From: Globomyces pollinis-pini
Taxonomy: Eukaryota; Chytridiomycota; Chytridiomycetes; Rhizophydiales; Globomycetaceae
DNA length: 64,000 nucleotides
Assembly (NCBI GenBank): GCA_025399215.1
Contig: MU621150.1
Span: forward strand, 1 to 64,000
Reading direction: 5' to 3'
Shown here: in pieces, positions 1-11,063 of the stretch
How positions within the stretch are numbered: the stretch's first letter is position 1
How the letters are laid out: the number at the start of each line of letters is the position of its first letter
Translations under genes and position numbers: made by a program
The notes under the pieces: model-generated
The model's database searches: none
Told to the model about the DNA's origin: nothing
Seen by the model: only the letters and a program-made list of their open reading frames with translations

Positions 1-1
1 T

Positions 2-460
2 CAAAACGACTTAGTTGATTTCTGCAAGAAGAATGGAATTGTTGTCACTGCCTACTCCCCACTCGGTTCATCTCCTGGACCTGAATCAGTTTTGAGTGAT
101 CCTGAAGTAGAAGCCATTGCAAAAAAGAAGTATAAAACTGCTGCTCAAGTATTGATCTCATGGGCCATTCAAAGAGGAACAGTGGTCATTCCGAAATCTT
201 CTAATCCAGGAAGAATTGAATCCAATTCCAAACTGATCACATTATCACAGGAAGATATGGCTATTCTCAATCAATTACATTTAACGAAAGGTAAGCGATA
301 TGTGGATCCGAAAAACTTTTGGGATATTGATGTTTTTGGACAAAATGGGGCAGTTTTAAGAAAGAAAACAGTGACTACAACCATCACTAAAACCAAGACG
401 GAAGAAGATGGTAAAATCACAACAACTACTAAAACCGTAACGAATACTAAAATTGAATAA
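2..460 (+). CDS. Aldo/keto reductase, C-terminal part (gene enters from the left edge)
   Basis: The frame is open from base 2 and has no start in the window. It encodes the C-terminal third of an aldo/keto reductase, an NADPH-dependent cytosolic carbonyl reductase. Seen: FCKKNGIVVTAYSPLGS (strand and loop of the TIM barrel), AAQVLISWAIQRG, and the cofactor-binding VVIPKSSNPGRI, followed by a tail with FWDIDVFG. The last 30 residues are an unusual Thr/Lys-rich tail (TTTITKTKTEED, TTTTKTVTNTK) that does not belong to the fold and may be a lineage-specific extension. The catalytic Asp/Tyr/Lys/His set lies upstream, outside the window, so activity cannot be judged. Substrate is unknown. Confidence 0.9.
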   Translation, partial: QNDLVDFCKKNGIVVTAYSPLGSSPGPESVLSDPEVEAIAKKKYKTAAQVLISWAIQRGTVVIPKSSNPGRIESNSKLITLSQEDMAILNQLHLTKGKRYVDPKNFWDIDVFGQNGAVLRKKTVTTTITKTKTEEDGKITTTTKTVTNTKIE

Positions 461-586
461 ATTCATGGTTGAATTATTGCATAATTTTTTTTTTATTTTA
501 ATTTGATTCTGGTAAAATCATCTCTCAGATGGCGTAAAAAAGATCTTAATCAGTAATTTAAAAATTGAAAAAATCTTTAACTGTTC

Positions 587-3500
587 ATGCACAGAGTTAG
601 CATCCTCAATACAGAATCAATATTTGTCGGTTCAGGTTTAACCTCTTTAATCGCAAAAGAGACAATCAAGAAAGTTCCATGCAGTGCATATGTCTTCGTA
701 TCTGATGAAAATGTTGCTCCCTTGCATCTACTCAATTTGAAATCAGCTTTCTTGAATGAATTGGAAAATAATCCTGTTAAAATATTGGAGTTTATTATAC
801 CACCAGGAGAATTGCATAAAACTAGGGATACTAAAGCCTCGGTTGAAGATTTTATGTTGGCTAATGCCTGCACTAGGGATACTTGCTTGATTGCCTTAGG
901 CGGTGGTGTTATTGGCGATTTAGTAGGTTAGTGAATTCTGCTTCTGATCTTCAATCAGGTTTTGTTGCAGCAAACTTCATGCGAGGTATCCCTGTTATTC
1001 AAGTTCCTACAACACTCTTAGCAATGGTAATTTAATACTTTTCTAAACTGAAAAGGTGGATTCTTCCATTGGTGGTAAAACCGCTATTGACACTCCGAAT
1101 GGAAAAAATTTGATTGGTGCATTTCACCAGCCAACTCGCATTTTTATCGATATCGACTATCTTAAAACTTTACCGAAACGTGAATTTGTGAATGGATTGG
1201 CAGAAGTTATTAAAACGGCTGCTATTTGGATGGAGAAAGATTTTGACCTATTGGAAAATTACCCAGAGAAAGTACTCTCCCTTGTTGGAGGATCAAGCGG
1301 TACTTTAACGTATTTAATTTTAGATGTACAGAGTGAAGAACTGTTGGTAAAAATCATTTTGGGATCGGTTCAAGTTAAGGCACATGTTGTTACTGTGGAT
1401 GAGAAAGAGACTGGATTGAGAGGCTTATTGAATTTCGGACACACAATAGGACATGCTATCGAGGCGATTGTTTTTCCTGATTTACTACATGGTGAGTGTG
1501 TTTCAATCGGTATGGCTATTGAAGCAGAAATCTCCCGACATCTTGGCCATTTGTCAAACGTATCTGTGGGACGATTAGTTCGCTGCCTTCAATCATATGG
1601 ATTACCAGTTTCTTTGAATGACAAGATTTTCAAAATGAGAACAAATAGGCATTGCTCTGTGGAGGAGATGATGAACATCATGCGAGTAGATAAAAAGAAT
1701 AAAGGGGACAAAAAGAGAATGGTGATGCTCAGTAGAATCGGTGGAACTTTGGAAGAAAGGGCAAGTTACGTGGACGACAAAGTAATTCAAAGAGTATTAT
1801 CACCAGCCGTTCAAATTATCCCAGCCATCCCTTCTGACAAACCTATAAAAGTCACCGTGCCCGGTTCAAAGTCAATCTCAAACCGCGCTCTTGTTTTGGC
1901 GTAAGTGATTCGAGTTACTGAATGGTTAGAGCATTAGGTAAAGGTCCTTGCCGTTTACGTGGTCTTCTACACTCCGATGATGTTCAAGTGATGCTGGATG
2001 CGCTGCAGAAATTAGTAGGAATTACTTTCAATTGGGAAGATGAAGGAAATACACTACTAATAGTTGGTGGTGAAGGAAAGTTGCGGATTCCAGAGACCGA
2101 AATATATCTGGGAAATGCTGGGACTGCTTCCCGTTTTTTAACAACTGTCTGCTCTTTAATTAAAGGAACTGGTAACGGTAGAGAACAAGTTACACTGACT
2201 GGAAATGCTCGCATGAAACAGCGACCGATTGGACCATTGGTAGATGCATTGAAAACAAATGGATCGAGCATTCGTTATCTTGAGAATACCGGATGTTTTC
2301 CCCTGGAAATTCTAGCCACCAATAAAGGGTTAACGGGAGGTGTGATTAACCTATCCGCATCTGTTAGTTCACAGTACGTCTCATCCATTCTCATTTCTGC
2401 TCCTTATGCAAATGAGCCCGTAGTTTTGGATTTATCAGGCGATTCCGTGATATCACAACCATATATCGATATGACTATCAAGATGATGAAATCTTTTGGA
2501 GTTTCAGTTAATCGTATTGGAAATTCAAATAAGTACCACATTCCTTTAGGTGTTTACCAAAACCCACCGGAATATCTTATTGAAGCAGGTAAGTTCTAGT
2601 TCCTGACTTTTTTCACAGATGCTTCCTCTGCCACCTACCCTCTAGCTTTTGCGGCTATTACTGGCAACACAGTAACTGTCACCAATATTGGGAGCAGTTC
2701 AATGCAGGGTAATTTTTGTTTCACTTATTTTAGGTGACGCTGACTTTGCTGTCAAAGTTTTAAGACCAATGGGATGTGAAGTGACCCAAACTGCAACGAC
2801 AACAACTGTTAAGGGTCCAACTAAACTAGCCCCTATCGAGCTTATTGATATGGAAACTATGACTGATGCTTTCATGACTGCGACTGTCTTAGCAGCCGTC
2901 GCCCAAGATTCTTCTACTGAAAAAAATACCACTCAAATTGTTGGTATAGCAAATCAAAGAGTGAAAGAATGTGACAGGATTGCTGCTATGATTGAGCAAC
3001 TTGCCAGACTTGGTGTTGATTCATCTGAGCTTCCAGACGGATTACAGATTCACGGTGTTGATAAAGCCAAATTGCTCAACATCAGTCCTGATGGAATCAA
3101 ATGCTATGATGATCATCGAATTGCCATGAGTTTTAGTGTTTTAGCGGCAGCTTACCCTCCAAACACACCTGGTCTCATCATATTGGAGAAAAAATGTGTC
3201 GAAAAGACTTGGCCATCTTGGTGGGACACTGTTCAAAATACTCTAATGCTGAACACAATAGGTTTTGATGAAAGCCACAACTCCTTGGAGAAGCCTAGCA
3301 ATGTACCTCAAATAGCCAGTGTAGTTCTAATTGGAATGCGAGGTGCAGGAAAAACTACAATGGGAAGATTTGGAGCAAAGTATCTTAATTGGCATTTTGT
3401 TGATTTGGACCATTATTTAGAAGAATCCATTAACCAAACTATTCCAGAGTATTTAGAAACCCATGATTGGAAAGATTTTCGTCTATTGGAGTCCAAACTT

Positions 3501-5402
3501 TTAAAGGAGGTTCTGCAAAAATTTCCTACCAAAACAGTAGTATCGTGTGGAGGAGGAATTGTTGAAGGTGCTGACTCAAAGGTTCTACTGAAAGATTGGC
3601 CCGGACTAGTTATTCACATTGCTAGAGATATAAATACTATTGAAAACTATTTATGGGTTGATAAGACACGACCATCTTTAACTGATGATATACGAGCAGT
3701 CTGGGCTAGACGTCAACCTTTGTACGAGGAACTGTCTCAAGTAGAATTTTTTATTCATCCCAAAATAGTAGATGACAATACTTTAGATTATGGACCAGTA
3801 GAGCAATCATTTGGGCACTTTTTGGATTTCCACCTCACAGCAATACGAAACGCGAAGTCATCCAACGCACAAACGTTTTTTGTATCATTGACGTGCTCAA
3901 ATGTAGAAAATATTAAAGATACAATTGATTATCTTGTGGAGGGTGTCGATGCTGTTGAGCTTCGAGCCGATTTACTGGAGTCCCATGATATTGAATTTGT
4001 TAGAACACAGGTTCATATTCTTCGCCAACTGACTGCTATACCAATTGTATTCACAGTTCGATCTGAAAGCCAAGGTGGAAAGTTTCCAGATGACCAGCCT
4101 GAAGCTATGATTAAGTTATTAGAAAGTGCCATTCGTTGGGGATGTGAATATATTGATGTAGAATTTACTCAACCATATAATCGATTTGATACTATCGTAA
4201 AGAAGAAAGGAAACTCATTAATTATTGGTTCATATCACGATGTATCTGGAAAAGAGACCTGGGGAAAGAATGGATCGATGGTAAATATCTACAAGCAGTT
4301 ACATTCACTATCTGATATTATCAAGTTGATTGGTAAAGCTTCTAGTATTGAAGACAACTTCGTCTTATACCAATACGTCAATGAAGTCATCCCTAATTTG
4401 AAAATGGCATCCAAACCTCTAATTACCCTTCTAATGGGTAAGTATGGTCGTTTATCACGTTGTTTAAATACCACTCTGACACCTGTTACTCATAGTAAAA
4501 TTACTGTCCCAGCAGCCCCTGGTCAAGTTACGGTTGCTGAAATTCACCAAATTCGAAACTCATTAGGATTACTTGAATCCAGAAAGTATTGCTTATTTGG
4601 GACTCCAATTCAAGCTTCAATGTCACCCATGTTACACAATACGGGTTTTAATGCACTTGGTCTGCCTTACAAATATAGTTTGAACGAGACCAACTCTTGG
4701 CAGACAGTACGTGAAACTTTAAAAGAATTTGCAGGCTCTTCCGTCACAATTCCACTTAAGCAAGATGTGCTCCAACTATGCAACGAAGTGGACCATGCTG
4801 CAAAAGTGATTGGTGCAGTCAATACACTAATTAATGACGACGGTTTTATCCGTGGGTTTAATACTGATTGGGTTGGAATTCAAAAGTGTATTAAAAAGTA
4901 TATCACACAGGACGAAATATACATTGGTATTGTTATTGGGGCAGGTGGAACTAGCAGAGCAGCGCTTTATGCACTTTCTCAAATGAAAGAGGTGGGAGAA
5001 GTCCGTTTATGGAACAGAACTGCATCGAAAGCAAAAGGCTTGTCTAATGAATTCAATTGCAAACACATTTTGCAGTTTGAAGATTTATTTAAATCGAATC
5101 AATCAGGCAAAAAAGTAAATTTTATTGTAATTGGGACGATTCCGGCAGACACTCAATCCACTTTACCATTAAATGTTGTTATATCTGAAGCTGCCACTAT
5201 TTGTAATCTTGGAATTGCTCTAGATATGGCTTATCGACCAAGAGAAACTCCACTTTTGTCAGCCATTCGAAAGAGTAGTGGTTGGAAATGTGTTGAAGGT
5301 ATCGAAGTTCTATTGGAACAAGGATACGAACAGTTCCACTTATGGACTGGATATCAAGCACCCAAAGCTATTATCAAGGATCAGGTTATGCAGTTTTATT
5401 AA
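587..5402 (+). CDS. ARO1: AROM pentafunctional shikimate-pathway protein
   Basis: This protein carries out five consecutive steps from DAHP to EPSP in one cytosolic polypeptide. Exons are 587-926, 959-1026, 1056-1900, 1930-2588, 2619-2708 and 2734-5402, with introns of 32, 29, 29, 30 and 25 nt. The joined frame gives 1556 aa (yeast Aro1 is 1588). Domain order is dehydroquinate synthase ([22 protein letters not shown]), EPSP synthase ([34 protein letters not shown]), shikimate kinase (P-loop [16 protein letters not shown]), type I dehydroquinase (ELRADLLE, Lys in IIKLIG) and shikimate dehydrogenase ([24 protein letters not shown]). All key motifs are intact. The start at 587 is the first ATG in frame. 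The fused form is typical of fungi, some protists and oomycetes. Confidence 0.97.
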
Positions 5403-5410
5403 TAAAAAAA

Positions 5411-7011
5411 ATTATAATTCGTGATTAACTTCATATAGTAGACACATGTTTGTCGAATTTCCTTCCCAACCTCGATTACCTGAAGTAGTTACCAAATACG
5501 AATCAGTCCACACTACTGTTAGAACAATATAAAGTTACACATTGAGGATATTACACCTCCTCGATGCCCAGATATAATGTTAAATGGTACTTTCGCCATT
5601 TCTAGTAGTTCTAATTCAAGTAATTCCTGTTTGCTCTTCAGCACCTTTTCTGGAGATGGTGACACTCTATCAAAAAAATTTAAGGAGAAAGGGTCTTGAT
5701 GTTTAGACTCATGCTCACCAAGCAGGGGAAATAGATCATTTTGTTGGTCATTATGCAATGGTAATTCTACCGACGGTTCCCGCGTTCGTTGTGCAAGTCC
5801 TGAAACCGTTGGATTTTCAGTGCTCGAACTATGCTCCAAATCCCACATTCGAACGTTATCTTGTGATGCACTGTCAGTTAGTAGTTGAGATACCAATACA
5901 TTAGCAAGTGTCGATCGTCTGACACGGCCAGAACAGATGACACGTTTCCAGAACCGTGTGGTAGTTTAAGTTGGCGAATAAGTGTACCTTGTCGAACATC
6001 AATTTCATCTACAATGGCATTTCTTCGCCCAACATAGATTTTGTCACCATTAGTACTCCAGCATGCCTAAATTATAGAAATAAAAAATTACCGATAGTGA
6101 CCATGGAGTAGATCCAAGTGACGCAGCAGTAATTTTATGGATTAGACCATTTGGTTTCCTGCAATCATAAATGAAGGTAGATCCATCAAAGCAATTCGCC
6201 AGAAGCATAGAATTTTCCGCACCGTTCTACTAATTAAGAGTTTTTTTCAATCTACTGCTTCATTGGGCTGGCTGCTAGTATCCGGACTATATGCTATTGA
6301 AGTTAGCTGAGTGTTGAAGTCATCAAATTGTTGAATGATAGATCCATCCTCTAATGACCAACACTTGAGCATTAAAATTAGCCAAAACATACCTTCACTG
6401 TTTTGTCCCACGAACCACTTGCAAGGGATCGTTCCCCTGGAGCAATTCTTAAACTTGATACTGGACCCTTATGTGACTTCAAAGTGGTCTGCAACTAAAA
6501 CCTTTAGTCATATTAAAGTGGTTTTACCTTGCCCTCATTGTGTCTTACACTCCATAGGTTGATTGCTCCAGATTCCGTACCACTCACTGCCCAGACTCCC
6601 TTCGATTCAACATCTAGACTATATACAGCAGATATCTTTGATGTATCAGGCTCTTCTGGATTGCTAGACTTTGCAATTCCTTTCACTTAACATTTAAAAC
6701 ACAAACCATCCTCATTTTCCCAAGCCGATACTAGCAAAGCTCCCTTTGTAATAGAATCAGGTAAGCCATGTCTTTGTGCACCAGTCAGATTAGATTCACC
6801 ATTTAATGAAGCGATAATGTCATATTTCCGTATAAATCCATCCTCTCCTCCAGTAAACAACCATTTCTATGTTCAATAAAGAGCTATTACAAAATTCTTT
6901 GTACATGCACTAGAATAGATACCACAGTTATGTACAGCAGAGATCTGGTGTCAGTTTTCAAATAGATACAATTGGATTAATAACCATATTCAAGGATTCT
7001 GTGTTTGTCAT
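5411..7011 (-). CDS. SPT8: Spt8-like WD40 protein (SAGA TBP-binding subunit)
   Basis: Spt8 is the SAGA coactivator subunit that contacts TATA-binding protein in the nucleus. The gene needs nine introns of 21-33 nt. Joined exons give about 450 residues with WD blades in the expected order: ISAVHNCGIYS, KWLFTGGEDGFIRKYD, ALLVSAWENEDG, SLRIAPGERSLASGSWDKTV, NGDKIYVGRRNAIVDEID, ASQDNVRMWDLE, and a C-terminal PFNIISGHRGGVISSM with LVTTSGNRGWEG. The GGEDGFIRKYD and GHRGGVISSM stretches are diagnostic for Spt8. A polar insert of about 90 residues sits before the last blade. The acidic N-terminal tail of yeast Spt8 is missing, because the chosen ATG lies only 14 codons before the first intron. The gene converges on AROM with 8 bp between stops. 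Confidence 0.88.
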
Positions 7012-7133
7012 TTTCAATTAATATCAACAGCTCAAAAGTTTGAGAAAAGGAGAATTGAATATTAATGAATACGTAAAGGAATTAGGTAGTGAACAGAAAA
7101 TTTTCTCACTTTAACATGTTGATACGATAAATA

Positions 7134-7690
7134 TCAATGCAAGTTTATAAAATTCAATTGCTCCTCCAGACGTCCTGTAATATGTAACACATTGAAAGAT
7201 TTATTTGGGTTATTCCTTGGTGAACTAGTGGATGGATGTACGAACACAACATCTTGGTGTTTAACAAAAACCTTCGAACTAAATAAGCAATAGATTATCA
7301 GCTTGGGTTTAGGGCTATTCTTTCATTTTAGTAGATGGCGGAATAGTGAACTGACTCTGAATGCGGTGCTTAACGGTGTCTTTCTCCCAGGACTCTTTAC
7401 CTAACATCTTTAGAAAGCGCAAGACGAGCTAGATGCTGAAGAGATCGAACCTCAGCCAAAGCATGTACAAATGTTGGTGCAAAATATAAGAAGGTAAAAG
7501 GTGGTTCAGGTTGCTCTTCATCCACTTTCATTCGCACTACTAATTAACTGCAAAAATGTGCACCAATTCTCACTACTATGGTGGAAAGTCCTTTTGCCAT
7601 TCAATCTTTCTCCTTGCAATATTTCAATTGGGAATAATTCCTTTTGATTTCTGAGAGCTTGTCTGGTTGATCTTGTATACCATTACATGT
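7134..7690 (-). CDS. Probable intron-rich coding region, unidentified; part resembles a SOCS box
   Basis: Several short open stretches on this strand look coding but could not be joined with certainty. The clearest, around 7340-7510, reads RMKVDEEQPEPPF, then FTFLYFAPTFVHALAE, then VRSLQHLARLALSKD. With a possible 36-nt intron it continues HRIQSQFTIPPSTKMKE and stops at 7315-7317. The pattern SLQHLAR..AL followed by hydrophobic IPP..MK is like a SOCS box, which recruits elongin C. This is a weak resemblance only. A second frame (7134-7290) reads KVFVKHQDVVFVHPSTSSPR and ends NFINLH. It lies upstream of SPT8 on the same strand. It could be one gene, two small genes, or a decayed gene. Confidence 0.35.
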
Positions 7691-7699
7691 ATATAGAAT

Positions 7700-8140
7700 T
7701 ATATATATTCGACACAAAATAGACTATTAATGGTGATGTTTATAGTGCTTAGTATGCAAATAATCTGAGATGAAAAATAAGACCATATAATACATCCAAA
7801 CTACTAACCCTCAATTACCGACACATAGAAGATCATCTTAATACTCAAATACTACTAAAATGAAGATTTCATGCTTTATTCAGTCGAATATTGAAGTACA
7901 GCTTTGGTATAGAATGGTGTGTAATTGACTGTGTGATCTTCCAACTAATAAGATAAAAAATGAAAGACTGGGGAATCAATGTTCCTTTCATTATATGAAT
8001 TACAGAATATTTTTCCGCCCTATGGTTTCTTTACGATGTAATGTCAATAGGATCAAAAAATACCTGTTTTTCGCATTTTCCAAACTTTAGTACAGCAACT
8101 CAAAAGTTGGATTTTCCATCTGTTGGAAGTTGAGTTGCAA
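7700..8140. other. AT-rich interval without recognised genes
   Basis: No coding frame of note is visible on either strand. The only structure is at 8095-8138, where GCAACTCAA and TTGAGTTGC form the arms of a hairpin just before the rRNA-like segment. It may be a leftover of an rRNA helix or chance. Confidence 0.5.
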
Positions 8141-8144
8141 GACA

Positions 8145-8201
8145 CCAGTGCTCTAAATGTCAAAGTGAAGAAATTCAACCAAGTGTGGGTAAACAGCAGG
8201 G

Positions 8202-8241
<40 letters not shown>

Positions 8242-8283
8242 AGTGACAAACATGAATCGATTGACGAGATTCCCATTGCCCTG
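8145..8283 (+). rRNA. Degenerate fragment of large-subunit (28S) rRNA
   Basis: The segment matches the highly conserved 28S core that contains the GACTCTCTTAAGGTAGCC site. Visible in order: CCAGTGCTCTAAATGTCAAA, GTGAAGAAATTCAACCAAG, GACTCTCTTAAGGTAGCCAA, ATGCCTCGTCATCTAATTA, then ATGAATCGATT..GACGAGATTCCCA. Compared with the universal sequence it lacks about nine bases before GACTCTC, and CpG sites are changed (GCGCGGG is GTGTGGG here; AACGGCGGG is AACAGCAGG). The similarity fades after about 8283. It is about 140 bp and clearly not a working rRNA gene. It is an orphan fragment next to transposon-like elements. Confidence 0.85.
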
Positions 8284-8677
8284 AACGAGAACAAACGAAA
8301 ATTCTGAAGAGGTTATCCTACCAAATATTGCGCAACACTAAAAAAGAGTGATTCATTGGATTAACATTAAGTAATGGAAAGTGATATTTTGGGATTATTT
8401 TTCGGGATATTCGCATTGTTATGGATTATGTGGCCGACATCCAACAGCAGAATATAAGTAGCAACTAACAGTTTCGCTCTATGTGATTTGCGTCAAAACA
8501 TACTCGAAATGTAATTTTTTGGAGTTGTTTAGTTCTTGTTTTGGATCTAGTTGGTCGGTCCTTTAAGCTTGTTTTAATGGCCACTCATTATATTTTTTCT
8601 TTTAAGTAGTACTTCGAAACTCAATGAACATAAAAATGTCAATCATTGTTGTCTAAAATAGATTTTTCTTAAATAAA

Positions 8678-9847
8678 GGAAACTGATAATTTCGCACGGT
8701 TTTCTTATACGGAGTGGTCGGATTTGAAATGGATATGCAGATAGTCTGGATGAGTTTTTTCTTCATTGTTTACATATAGGTTTGTAAACTCCACCTCTAT
8801 CGCATTTTTAGGGCTAACCCATTCATCTGTGTAATAAGATGTAAAATATTTTACTTGACCTTTTCTGGATTTGAACTTCAAACTAGAATGAAAAGTTGTA
8901 TTTTCTTACAGAGTCCTCTAACCCACTAAGAGCCTTGTTCAAGTATAATTGTAGTTGAAGTTGAAAACTGGTTCAACTTATTGTTCAAGTACTGTCCTTT
9001 TTTTTAGTTTTTTCTAATTGATAATTGAAAATCAGATTTCAACTATTGAGGATTGAAATCTTGGATCCACATATATGTCCACAATTAAGGCCAGCCCGAA
9101 AAGTTTTGGGTTTGGGCGCCCATATATGTGGATGCTATTGGACTGCGAGAAGGAATCGTCCATATATATGGGAGCCCAGAATCTTGGTTGAAAATCAATA
9201 AAAACAAGTTTGACTCTCGGACAAAATAAATGTTAGAATCAAATGATTATAATGAATCAATTTCTAAACACCCAACGACCAATACACCACTGCAGCTGAT
9301 TTAGTCCAAGAACAATTGAAGACTCCTTTCTCTCCCAGAAGAACGGACAATCCCACTGATAATCAATCAAATTCTCCCTTCTCGTTACTTATTGGAAGAA
9401 TTAACACACCAACTAAACTAAAAACAGTAAAAGGAAGATTTATATGGTCCACTCCTACAGGGTGAGGCTCTATAAGAACGTTTGTCTAGTTGGACCACTA
9501 TGTTGGCTACTGTAATCAAAACCGCGAAAAGAACAAGCTTCTTTACACTCATGTTCAAACCTTATCCAAGTATTTTCAATAAAATTGAAAAATTGTAGTT
9601 GAAAATTTTCAACTAATAGTGGAGTTTCAATTGTGGTCTGAGAGCACAATTGAGATTGAAAAAATAATTGAAAAAACTAGCGATTTGATTGGTTGAAATC
9701 TCAACTATTACTTTTCAATTTTTACTTGAACAAGGCTCTAATTATCAGCTAACCGATCATCATTGGAGAATGAATGTATCATGGACACATTATGTATTTC
9801 TCCGCTATGCGACTATATAAGAAAACCGTGCGAAAATATCAGTTCCC
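8678..9847. mobile_element. Non-autonomous TIR element, hAT-like (8-bp target duplication)
   Basis: Terminal inverted repeats of 32 bp at 8678-8709 and 9816-9847 match at 30 of 32 positions. The left end begins GGAAACTGATAATTTCGCAC. The element is flanked on both sides by the 8-bp direct repeat TAAATAAA (8670-8677 and 9848-9855). An 8-bp duplication is typical of the hAT superfamily. The element is 1170 bp, and about 810 bp of that is a second inserted element (8930-9738), so the original was about 360 bp. There is no transposase reading frame, so it is a MITE-type element. Confidence 0.85.
8930..9738. mobile_element. Nested non-autonomous TIR element, PIF/Harbinger-like (TAA duplication)
   Basis: Perfect 16-bp terminal inverted repeats GAGCCTTGTTCAAGTA (8930-8945 and the reverse complement at 9723-9738) are flanked by TAA on both sides (8927-8929 and 9739-9741). 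A TAA/TTA duplication and a G-rich start followed by CTTGTTCAAG are typical of PIF/Harbinger Tourist-type MITEs. The interior holds more TTCAACT/AGTTGAA inverted copies near each end and three CCATATAT-type motifs at 9066-9175. There is no transposase frame. It lies inside the hAT-like element, so it inserted later. Confidence 0.8.
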
Positions 9848-9879
9848 TAAATAAAAATTAAGTGGCCCTCCTAGTTTTT

Positions 9880-10407
9880 GAAAGAAACTGATTCCGCACC
9901 CCAAAAACACTGAGTCACACCCCAGCGTCTGAACTCACACCTCTCATTCTGAAGTCACCCCAAAAGTAGTGAAACAAAGTCCAAGGTTCGGATATGTCAC
10001 ACACCCCAACCATTCTATATTCTTTTCTTTTGTTAGCTGTTCTGTTTAACGATGGTGACATCAACAATTTTAAACAAGCAAGAAGAGTGGGATAGTGACA
10101 GAATGGAATTACCAAAACACCTATCTTAACGATCCAATTCAAAGACCAATTATAAAATACATTACTAAGAATGTTACAATCAATGTGGATTTAAATTCGC
10201 CGTTAAAACATAGCTAAGGGGACTAAAGGTAGAGCCACCAACTCTTAGATATAATTAAATGTCAATCAAAAAATTTACAAATAATCCATCAAAAGTTTTA
10301 AAAGGTCCTGGGTGTGAATTGTCATAAGGGTGAAACGACGGTGTAACCCTTTTTCGGTACTACTGGGGGTGACTTCAGTTTTTTTCGGGTGCCGGTACAG
10401 TGGCATC
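9880..10407. mobile_element. Third TIR element, Mutator-like (10-bp direct repeats at the ends)
   Basis: The segment is flanked by the direct repeat CCTAGTTTTT (9870-9879 and 10408-10417). Its two ends are imperfect inverted repeats of about 45 bp: the left end has CGCACCCCAAAAACACTGAG and the inverted right end has GGCACCCGAAAAAAACTGAA. A 9-10 bp duplication suits Mutator-like elements, but the repeats are diverged, so this is an older copy. No long frame belongs to it. It lies only 22 bp to the right of the hAT-like element. Confidence 0.65.
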
Positions 10408-10439
10408 CCTAGTTTTTATTTGGCCCCATATAAAATACA

Positions 10440-11001
10440 CACAAGGAGGTAAGTATTCTTAAAACTAAGCAACATCACAACTGATTACTTTCTCTAACAG
10501 AAAAAGCATAACCATTGGAGATCTTCCTACTACTATGCTAGTCAGCTCCTTATCGTCAAATTATCCCGCGGTCAAGATCTCGAATCATATCATAAAAATT
10601 ATATTTTACTAAAAGAAGAAATCAACAAAGTTGCTGCTGGTGCGGACTCTAGCTCATCTGTTTGCTTTGTTAAACCGAAACAACGGATCTGGTCAACATG
10701 ATACTCCAACTAAAGCAAGACCCTACTGTTGGATCGAAACTCGAAAGTTTTTCTTTTTCATTTTTATTTTTGTTATTTATTATGAAACTAAGAGCACTAT
10801 TTCTACTAATGCAGCAGCTTTGTTGTTGGTAAACTTGTAAGATCATCACCTGTGTATTATACCGCGAAAGCAGTGTTCATACAGAAATTTTACTACCAAA
10901 GCCCGCTGCACGAGAAGACCAGCGATATTTCAGCTCCATTTGACAAAGCTTTTCGTATATTATCAAAACTAGAACAAATCTATTCATCCAATAAATCGTG
11001 A
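10440..11001 (+). pseudogene. Coding relic or gene whose 5' end is cut off by the transposon cluster
   Basis: An exon-like block starts at 10501 after a good acceptor (CTCTAACAG) that pairs with a GTAAGT donor at 10449. It reads HWRSSYYYASQLLIVKLSRG, QDLESYHKNYILLKEEINK, VAAGADSSSSVCFVKPKQR and then runs into a stop. A second open block, 10812-11001, reads SFVVGKLVRSSPVYYTAKAV, FIQKFYYQSPLHEKTSDIS, then FDKAFRILSKLEQIYSSNKS before TGA. Joining the two in frame needs doubtful splice sites. Upstream of 10449 the frame closes within a few codons and the end of the third transposon follows, so the 5' part is missing. The family was not recognised. Confidence 0.4.
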
Positions 11002-11063
11002 GATAGTTTGAATTTCACTTTTAATTCTTGATGTTCCATCATGTTCTATAAACATTCCAATCA

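Noticed and set aside
9915..10142. 75-codon open frame on the minus strand
   Set aside because: It lies wholly inside the third inverted-repeat element, crosses its repeat sequence and has no protein-like pattern.
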